From DASWIG01 sp965371445 (lineage in GTDB: Bacteria > Acidobacteriota > Thermoanaerobaculia > Multivoradales > J023), in NCBI GenBank assembly GCA_965371445.1, contig CBDUYN010000067.1, positions 1 through 47,158 of the forward strand: DNA of 47,158 nucleotides. Direction: 5' to 3'. The notes beneath the pieces were generated by a model. The model was not told the DNA's origin. It was given only the letters and a program-made list of their open reading frames with translations, and made no database searches. Every line of letters starts with the position of its first letter. Position 1 is the first letter of the stretch. Below, in pieces: positions 41,981-47,158 of the stretch. Made by a program: the position numbers and the translations under genes.

Positions 41981-43350
41981 GACACCTCGATTCCCTTCCA
42001 CTTCCCCTTTCGAAACCGCCCCACCGAAAGCAGGCAACGCGACACGTGCCCCAGCACGATGGCGAGCCAGATGTCCGACGGCCCCAAGGTCCCCATCAGG
42101 TCAATGCCGGCACACAGCCCGATCGGCAGGACGAGCTGCGAGAACATCGAGATGTAGAGCGGGCTTTTCGTGTCGCCGCCGCCCTGGAGCGCGCCGGTGT
42201 AGCTCAGGGCCGCGGTGACGAAGAGGCACGAGATGCTCAGATAGCCGAGGAGCTGTCCGCCGATCTCCAGGGCGAGGTCCTCCATGCCGAAGATCCCGAG
42301 CAGGACCTCCGGGACGAAGAGGTAGGCCAGCGCCATCGGTACGGCGAGAAAGAGCCCTACCGCGGCACAGGCGAGGGGCGCCTTTTCCGCCCTATCGGGA
42401 CGTCCGGCGCCCAGGTTCTGACCGACGAGGGTGATGGCGGCGGCCATGAGCGCGTTCGAGCCCCAGGTGATGAAGGAAAAAAGCTGCGTGTAGGCGACCG
42501 CGTAGGCCGCCTGGGCCGCGGCGCTCTGGGCGAGCGAGCCTACGTAGCGGATCAGGATCACCCCGCCGATGTTCATCACCACGGCCTGGAATCCCGTCGG
42601 CAGCCCGAAGCGCATCACCGAGCGCAGAATCTCCCAGTCGGGCCGGAAACCGAGGTCGAAGGAGAGGTGGATCACCAGGCGGTGGGTGAAGAGCTTCCAG
42701 ACGGCGTAGGCCGACACGACGGCGTTCGCGATCACCGTGCCGAGAGCGGCGCCCAGGGTCCCGAAAATCGGGATCAGGACGACGTTCAAGGTGAGGTTGA
42801 TCACCGTCAGCGCGACGCCGAGCCGTAGCGGCGTCTTCGCGTCGCCCACCGCCCGCAGCGCTCCGGCGAGCATGTAGAAGAGCATCATGCCGAGGCCGAA
42901 GACAAAAAGCGTCCGGATGTAGGGAAGGGCCTCGGCCTTGACCTCCGGCGCGGCGTGGACGAGGTCCAGGAGCCCCGGCGAGAGGAAATAGCCGAGCGGC
43001 GCGAAGAGGAAGACACCGATGCCGAGCGACAGGAGGAAGACCTGGAAGACGACCTTGTTGACCCGGTCGCTGTCGCCGGCTCCGGCGAAGCGGGCGACGA
43101 GCACCCCCATGCCGCTGTAGAGCGAGCCGATGAAGACCACGACGACGAGAAAGATCTGCCAGCTGACGCCGATCGCCGCGTTGGCCTCGAAGCCGACGAG
43201 GCGTCCGACCATGACGTGGTCGACCAGGCCCTGGAGGCCGCCGACGACGTTTTGCAGCAGCGTCGGCCAGACGATCTTCCAGATCGCTCCGGAGAGCGGG
43301 CCCTCGACAAGACTGCGGTCGAAGGAAGGCGGCTTGCGGCGTTCACTCAT
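41977..43350 (-). CDS. MATE-family multidrug/polysaccharide exporter
   Basis: This 457-aa protein has 12 predicted membrane helices in two similar halves, the MATE fold. It begins SLVEGPLSGAIWKIVWPTLLQN, followed by VDHVMVGRL and AGALRAVGDAKTPL; the second half has GALQGGGDTKSPL in the matching place. It exchanges Na+ or H+ for an exported compound. ATG 43350 is chosen because it overlaps the upstream stop as ATGA and starts MSERRKPP; the longer frame is a shadow. Coupled to an SGNH hydrolase gene and next to glycan genes, it may export or flip an envelope intermediate rather than a drug. Confidence 0.9.
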   Translation of the reverse strand: MSERRKPPSFDRSLVEGPLSGAIWKIVWPTLLQNVVGGLQGLVDHVMVGRLVGFEANAAIGVSWQIFLVVVVFIGSLYSGMGVLVARFAGAGDSDRVNKVVFQVFLLSLGIGVFLFAPLGYFLSPGLLDLVHAAPEVKAEALPYIRTLFVFGLGMMLFYMLAGALRAVGDAKTPLRLGVALTVINLTLNVVLIPIFGTLGAALGTVIANAVVSAYAVWKLFTHRLVIHLSFDLGFRPDWEILRSVMRFGLPTGFQAVVMNIGGVILIRYVGSLAQSAAAQAAYAVAYTQLFSFITWGSNALMAAAITLVGQNLGAGRPDRAEKAPLACAAVGLFLAVPMALAYLFVPEVLLGIFGMEDLALEIGGQLLGYLSISCLFVTAALSYTGALQGGGDTKSPLYISMFSQLVLPIGLCAGIDLMGTLGPSDIWLAIVLGHVSRCLLSVGRFRKGKWKGIEVS

Positions 43351-44327
43351 CGGGGTCCGGGGTCCTTTCCGAGAGCCCGGGCGATCTGGGAGGCGACGAC
43401 CCGGTGTCCCGCGCCACTCCAGTGGCCGTCGCCTTCGATCCACATCCTCTCCCCGGTGACCTTCTCCTCCTGGGCGAGAGCCGGCCCGACGTCGATCGTC
43501 CGAACCCCCTCGGCAGCCGGCTGGAAGCGCTCCTTCAACCAGCCCACGTTTTCCAAGACCAGGAGAAACTGCGAGCCCATGGCCACCGATCGTCGGGCCA
43601 TCCGATCTACCAGCTCGCGGACGATCCGCATGCCCAACGCCTGCTCGGCCCGGGTGAGCGGTCTTCGGTTGGAGCGGTCAAGAAAGAAATGAAGCGACAG
43701 GTTCAACGACGAGTGGCGGTCGAGAAGCCACCAGGAGCGGTCCTTGGCGGGCGACATCCTGAGATCGTCGCCGGCGTAGAAAAACCTCGGCTTGGGCCGG
43801 CCGTAGCGGCGCTCGGAGAGGACTTCGTGCAGGTCGTTCCGGCAATAGGTCAGGACCACGACGTCGGGGTCGAGCCCGGGAGCTGAAGCTTCAAAGGCCA
43901 GGTACTCCTGATCCGTGCCGTAGCCGGCGACGCCGAGGTTGAAAACTACCGCGGCGAGCTCCCGCGCCAGGAGGCAGGGGAACGTGTCGTCGGCCTCGAC
44001 CCCCAGGCCGAACGTGAAGGAGTCGCCGACGAAGACCATCCTGGGACCGCCCGGACGCTCGGGCCCACATTCCTTTCCCGTCCTCCGGCCCGCGGAGTCG
44101 ATCAGGACCTCGACGTCGAACGTCCCCCTCTTGTGCCTCGTGCTCGTGTCCGGACGGTACCTCCAGCCCAAGGTCTCGTCGTAGACCACGTAGCGCAGGT
44201 TGGTGGCGGGTCCGTAGTGGTAATTGCGCAGCTGACGCCAGCCCAGCTCGGCGAGGACGCCGCCAGCGGCCAACGAGATCAAGGCAAGGGAGAGACTGTA
44301 GAAGAGATTCCGCAGGCGTATCGGCAT
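43347..44327 (-). CDS. Membrane-anchored SGNH/GDSL hydrolase-like protein
   Basis: This 326-aa protein has an N-terminal signal anchor (FYSLSLALISLAAGGVLAEL) and an exported SGNH domain. Block I is MVFVGDSFTFGLGV with the nucleophile Ser, NLGVAGYGTDQEYL carries the Gly/Asn elements, and DGHWSGAGH carries the Asp-x-x-His dyad. Such domains are esterases or O-acetyl transferases/esterases, often acting on surface polysaccharide. GAGGA lies 8 bp before ATG 44327. Its stop overlaps the MATE start (ATGA). Polysaccharide deacetylation or acetylation is a reasonable guess from context. Confidence 0.82.
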   Translation of the reverse strand: MPIRLRNLFYSLSLALISLAAGGVLAELGWRQLRNYHYGPATNLRYVVYDETLGWRYRPDTSTRHKRGTFDVEVLIDSAGRRTGKECGPERPGGPRMVFVGDSFTFGLGVEADDTFPCLLARELAAVVFNLGVAGYGTDQEYLAFEASAPGLDPDVVVLTYCRNDLHEVLSERRYGRPKPRFFYAGDDLRMSPAKDRSWWLLDRHSSLNLSLHFFLDRSNRRPLTRAEQALGMRIVRELVDRMARRSVAMGSQFLLVLENVGWLKERFQPAAEGVRTIDVGPALAQEEKVTGERMWIEGDGHWSGAGHRVVASQIARALGKDPGPR

Positions 44328-44617
44328 CGGGTCCTCGGGGCCGGCGACGGCCGACCGCGCGGAGTATACCGGTCGGCGCTGCCGGCCCAACGCTCCGCGT
44401 CGTCTTTCGCCGCCTGTAGCTATGCTTCAAGCCACGAGGCGACCCGGTCAAAGTGGAATCTTCCGGGACGACGAGAACCCTCAAAGCGCCATCTCCAGCC
44501 ATCCGGTCGAGAAAAGCTCACTCACGTCCCGGCGCCGGACGATGTCGTCGAAATGGGGCAGACCCCTGGCGCGTCAGGCGCATACGGCCAATGCCCTGAG
44601 ATAGAGTCCATCGTACC

Positions 44618-45805
44618 ATGACCGGAGACACCTATGACGTCTTCCTGTGCTGCAACAGCTTGGACAAAGCAGTGGTCGAAGCCCTCGCCCGCCGCCTCAA
44701 GGACGCCTTCCGGGTCTTCTACGACCTCTGGGAGCTCATCCCGGGACGTCCGTTCCAGGAGCAGCTCGAGGCGGCGCTCGCGAAGAGCCGGACCTACGCG
44801 GTCTTCCTCGGACCCGACGGGCTCGGACCCTGGCAGAACGAAGAGATGCGCGTCGCCGTCGACGCCCGCGTCCGCGACGAGCCGAAACGGGTGATCCCCG
44901 TCCTCCTGCCCGGCGCCTCCGAGGAGGACTTGCCCGTCTTTCTCAAACGTCTGAGCTACGTCGACTTCCGCGCCGGGCTCGACGACGCCAACGCATTCCA
45001 CCGCCTCGTCTCCGCGATCCGTGGCGTCGCCCCCGGGCCGGGACCCGCGACGGACACCGCGTCCCCACCGTCGGGCGACCGGCGTCCCAATCCGTTTCAC
45101 GTCAGCTTCGCCGTTCGCGACGGCGCACGCTTCGTCGGACGCCGGGCTGAGCTCCAGCGTCTGCGCGACCTCCTGGCGCACGGCTGTGTCGCCCTTATCG
45201 GGAAGCCCAAGATCGGCAAGAGCTCCCTCGTCCTGGAGCTGAAGCGCTCCTGGGACGGCGACGTGATCGGTCCCATCGACTTCTACGGCCTCGAGGACCG
45301 CGACGACTTCTACGACACGCTCGCCGCCGGGCTCGGGTTGGAGGCGTCCGACTGGCGGGGAAGCGTCCGTGGGGAGCTGCGCCGTCGCCGGGCGCTCCTG
45401 CTGCTCGACGAGCTCGACGCCGCGCCGCCGCACAAGCTCGTCGCCGAAGACCTCGGACGCCTGCGTGCCGTCTGCCAGCAGAACCAGAACCTGAAGCTCG
45501 TCGCCGTCTCGCGGACGCCGGTCAAAGACCTCTTTCCCGACGCGGGACGCGGCTCCCCGGTCTACAACTTCCTCGTCCACTTCGACCTCGGTCCGTTGGA
45601 GGACGACGACGTCCGGCGTCTGCTCGCGCCCTGGGGGGAGGACGAGCCGGTGTTTGAGGCGTCGGTGGTCGAGGAGATCGTGCGTCTCGTCGGCGGGCAT
45701 CCGGCCAAGGCGCAACTGGCGGCGCATCATCGCTACGAGAACCTCTTCGATCCTCGGCACGACTGGCGGGCGGCGTGGGAGAGGGACTGGGAGCGGTTGC
45801 GATGA
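44618..45805 (+). CDS. TIR-domain and P-loop ATPase protein (short TIR-STAND-like)
   Basis: This 395-aa protein combines an N-terminal TIR domain (about 5-135) with an ATPase domain. TIR motifs are YDVFLCCNSLDK (6-17), FYDLWELIPG and GLGPWQNEEM, where Glu75/76 fits the catalytic glutamate of NAD-cleaving TIR domains. A linker of about 25 Pro/Gly residues leads to FVGRRAELQRL, Walker A GKPKIGKSS (195-203) and Walker B LLLLDELD (260-267), with SRT as a possible sensor. TIR-ATPase proteins usually end in TPR or WD sensor repeats; here only a short winged-helix-like end is present. Antiphage defence by NAD depletion is the leading hypothesis. The 290 bp upstream hold no recognised gene. Toxin-antitoxin genes lie just downstream. 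Confidence 0.8.
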   Translation: MTGDTYDVFLCCNSLDKAVVEALARRLKDAFRVFYDLWELIPGRPFQEQLEAALAKSRTYAVFLGPDGLGPWQNEEMRVAVDARVRDEPKRVIPVLLPGASEEDLPVFLKRLSYVDFRAGLDDANAFHRLVSAIRGVAPGPGPATDTASPPSGDRRPNPFHVSFAVRDGARFVGRRAELQRLRDLLAHGCVALIGKPKIGKSSLVLELKRSWDGDVIGPIDFYGLEDRDDFYDTLAAGLGLEASDWRGSVRGELRRRRALLLLDELDAAPPHKLVAEDLGRLRAVCQQNQNLKLVAVSRTPVKDLFPDAGRGSPVYNFLVHFDLGPLEDDDVRRLLAPWGEDEPVFEASVVEEIVRLVGGHPAKAQLAAHHRYENLFDPRHDWRAAWERDWERLR

Positions 45806-45834
45806 TCGTGGTATGCTGAGACTCGGAGATCATC

Positions 45835-46047
45835 ATGAGCCGTCAAGTACCAGCAGTCAGCCAGCTCAGCGTGCAGTACGTCACCGACCCGTCGGGCAAG
45901 AAGACCGCGGTCATCCTCCCCCTTCACGAGTTTGAGGAGCTCATGGAGGATCTCGAGGACCTCGCCGTCATCGCCGAGCGTCGAGATGAGCCCACCACCT
46001 CGCACGAGGACTTCGGTGCTGAGCTGAGGCGTGATGACCTCCTATAG
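45835..46047 (+). CDS. Small antitoxin-like protein, orphan
   Basis: This 70-aa protein (VQYVTDPSGKKTAVILPLHEFEELMEDLEDLAVIAERRDE) resembles Phd/RelB-type antitoxins, with an N-terminal beta strand pair followed by an acidic helix and a disordered acidic end. The gene that follows encodes another antitoxin-like protein, so it has no toxin of its own in the window. It starts 29 bp after the TIR-ATPase gene and could be read through from it. Confidence 0.65.
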   Translation: MSRQVPAVSQLSVQYVTDPSGKKTAVILPLHEFEELMEDLEDLAVIAERRDEPTTSHEDFGAELRRDDLL

Positions 46048-46076
46048 GATCAAATAGCCCGAAGGAGGCACTCGGA

Positions 46077-46301
46077 ATGACCGTCATGCAAATCGTCCAG
46101 GAAGCGAAACAGCTCCCCTCGAAAGAACGTCGCAGACTCGTCGCAGCTCTGAAGGAAACCTTGTCGGAGGAGGAGAGAGGTCCGGATCCAAAGGCCCGGG
46201 ATGCCTTGAAGCGCTTCATCTCCATGGCCGGCAAAGCCGAGAGCGTGTACGAGGACGTGTCCAGCGACAAGTACAAGCATCTGGGTGAAGTCTACTCGTG
46301 A
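46077..46301 (+). CDS. Antitoxin-like protein of a VapBC pair
   Basis: This 74-aa protein begins MTVMQIVQEAKQLPSKERRRLV, followed by a Glu/Arg-rich helix, as in small antitoxins that precede PIN toxins. AAGGAGG lies 9 bp before the ATG. Its TGA overlaps the GTG of the PIN gene (GTGA). The antitoxin frame is intact although its toxin is frameshifted. Confidence 0.7.
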   Translation: MTVMQIVQEAKQLPSKERRRLVAALKETLSEEERGPDPKARDALKRFISMAGKAESVYEDVSSDKYKHLGEVYS

Positions 46302-46710
46302 AACGCGTTTTTGTGGACACCGGTGGTTTCTTTGCCCACTTGGTCGCAAGGGACGCGAATCACCAGGCGGCAGAGGCCATCTTTGCGCAAGCTCTTGAGG
46401 AAGAGTGGGACTGTATACTACCAACGCGGTTTTGTACGAAACTCATGCTTTGCTCGTCAACAGAGTTCGCGACGGTAGGACTGTAGCGCTCTCTTTTCTG
46501 GAGACCGTCGATCAAGGCCTCTGCGAGGTCGAACGCATCAAGGCCGATGACGAGGACGCCGCCATCGCTCTCCTCCAGTCTCACTCAGACAAGAGCTTTT
46601 CCTACTGCGACGCCTTGAGCTTCGTCGTCATGGAGCGTATGGAGCTGGAAGAAGTCATCGCGTTCGACCGTCATTTCCGCGAGTACGGCCGTTTCCGGGT
46701 ACTCCCATAA
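46298..46710 (+). pseudogene. PIN-domain toxin (VapC-like) with frameshift
   Basis: The first frame gives MKRVFVDTGGFFAHLVARD, the PIN start with the first Asp, then NHQAAEAIFAQALEEEW. At about 46403 the frame shifts; continuing one frame over gives LYTTNAVLYETHALLVNRV with the conserved Glu. The end reads KSFSYCDALSFVVMERM then EEVIAFDRHFREYGRF, with the final acidic residues. Joined, they make a complete PIN domain of about 136 aa. As written, each half is truncated (62 and 101 aa). A sequencing error is possible, as the shift needs only a one- or two-base change. Confidence 0.78.
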
Positions 46711-46734
46711 AGTCCACAAGAGGGAACCGGTGTC

Positions 46735-47158
46735 GTGAGAGAAGAGACGGTCCCGCGGCTCGACCTCGCGCCGCAACGCAAACGTCCGCTGGCGTTGTGG
46801 AATCCCTGGGACTATCTCGTCCTCTTGTACTGGGCGTTCTTCTTTCCGCAGGCGATTCGCTGGTACGTCGAGACGTTTGCGGATCCCAAGTACCGCGACA
46901 GCAAAGGGCGGGAGCTCGTCAAGGCGCTGAGACACGACGAGGTCTTGCGTCAACTGGTGTTTCAGGCCCTCTTCGCTACACTGTTCGCCGTCTTCGGGAT
47001 CGTCAGACTGCTGGTGGAGACGGGCGTTCCTGTCGAAATAGCAGGCGTTGCTGTCGGCGTTGCTGGAGGCGTTGCTGTCGGCGTTGCTGGAGGCGTTGCT
47101 GTCGGCGTTGCTGTCGGCGTTGCTGGAGGCGTTGCTGTCGGCGTTGCTGTCGGCGTTG
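46735..47158 (+). CDS. Membrane protein with VAVG/VAGG repeats (3' end outside window)
   Basis: From GTG 46735 (preceded by AGAGGGAACCGG) the frame is open to the window end, at least 141 aa. It reads VREETVPRLDLAPQ, then ALWNPWDYLVLLYWAFFFPQAIRWYVE with a membrane segment, a charged part (KYRDSKGRELVKALRHDE), and a second membrane segment (VFQALFATLFAVFGIVRLLV). It then enters a GVAVGVAGG repeat coded by a 12-bp minisatellite. Glycine/valine/alanine repeats of this kind could form tightly packed membrane helices. I do not recognise the family; the rest of the protein is needed. Confidence 0.65.
   Translation, partial: MREETVPRLDLAPQRKRPLALWNPWDYLVLLYWAFFFPQAIRWYVETFADPKYRDSKGRELVKALRHDEVLRQLVFQALFATLFAVFGIVRLLVETGVPVEIAGVAVGVAGGVAVGVAGGVAVGVAVGVAGGVAVGVAVGV
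47045..47158 (+). repeat. 12-bp coding minisatellite
   Basis: Units GCGTTGCTGTCG and GCGTTGCTGGAG alternate for at least 9.5 copies up to the window edge, in an order close to a 24-bp higher repeat. They encode V-A-V-G and V-A-G-G. The full length is unknown. Confidence 0.95.

Overview
The window is about 47 kb of GC-rich bacterial DNA. It opens in the 3' end of a 23S rRNA gene followed by 5S rRNA, so it is chromosomal. A tripartite RND pump with an outer-membrane lipoprotein, a periplasmic multiheme cytochrome and many Sec signal peptides point to a Gram-negative (diderm) cell. Gene content (VAT-1-like reductase, MoxR/DUF58 remnants, secreted DUF11-type repeat protein, Cys-rich subtilisin) resembles Acidobacteriota such as Thermoanaerobaculia, with Myxococcota as an alternative. 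This assignment is inference from gene content; the 23S fragment should decide it.

Layout. 1-552: rRNA operon end and its terminator. 714-4425: topA and a quinone-oxidoreductase-like gene. 4551-11149 (minus): tightly overlapping tetR, outer-membrane factor, membrane fusion protein and RND pump genes, behind a promoter that contains a palindrome. 11428-13969: a secreted three-repeat protein with a clear sigma-54-type promoter, a 5'UTR hairpin and an intrinsic terminator. 14073-19456 (minus): a Ser/Thr kinase-ATPase fusion and an alkylglycerone-phosphate-synthase-like flavoprotein. 19628-24263 (minus): a three-gene, 4-bp-overlapping redox operon: periplasmic octaheme cytochrome c, cytoplasmic protein with two cNMP-type domains and four [4Fe-4S] sites, and a membrane protein with two His-x13-His helices that predict a diheme cytochrome b. 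24264-25749: decayed DNA with a 42-bp palindromic tandem array and a gamma-glutamyltransferase relic. 25750-26595: a lower-GC two-gene cassette (XRE regulator plus nucleoside-deoxyribosyltransferase/TIR-like protein). 26718-31924: subtilisin-like protease, DUF3891 protein, ICMT-like membrane protein and a secreted protein of unknown function. 31858-33602: a mosaic of truncated genes (MoxR lid, DUF58, receiver, Hpt). 33670-34350: a PIN/Phd toxin-antitoxin pair with a probable leaderless promoter. 34428-38414: sulfatase-like protein, sulfotransferase-like protein, branched-chain aminotransferase-like protein and CysQ. 38422-41980: surface-glycan genes (GT4, CapK-like, ExoA-like GT2). 41977-44327 (minus): SGNH hydrolase and MATE flippase. 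44618-47158: TIR-ATPase, antitoxin genes, a frameshifted PIN toxin and the start of a membrane protein with a 12-bp coding minisatellite.

The most interesting items are the cNMP-domain/ferredoxin/diheme-b/octaheme-c module, which looks like a transmembrane electron conduit with a built-in regulatory input, and a 33-35 bp G/C-run repeat found inside two unrelated genes in different reading frames. That pattern suggests a palindromic DNA element inserting into coding sequence. Two candidate defence loci (25750-26595 and 44618-45805) are also worth testing.
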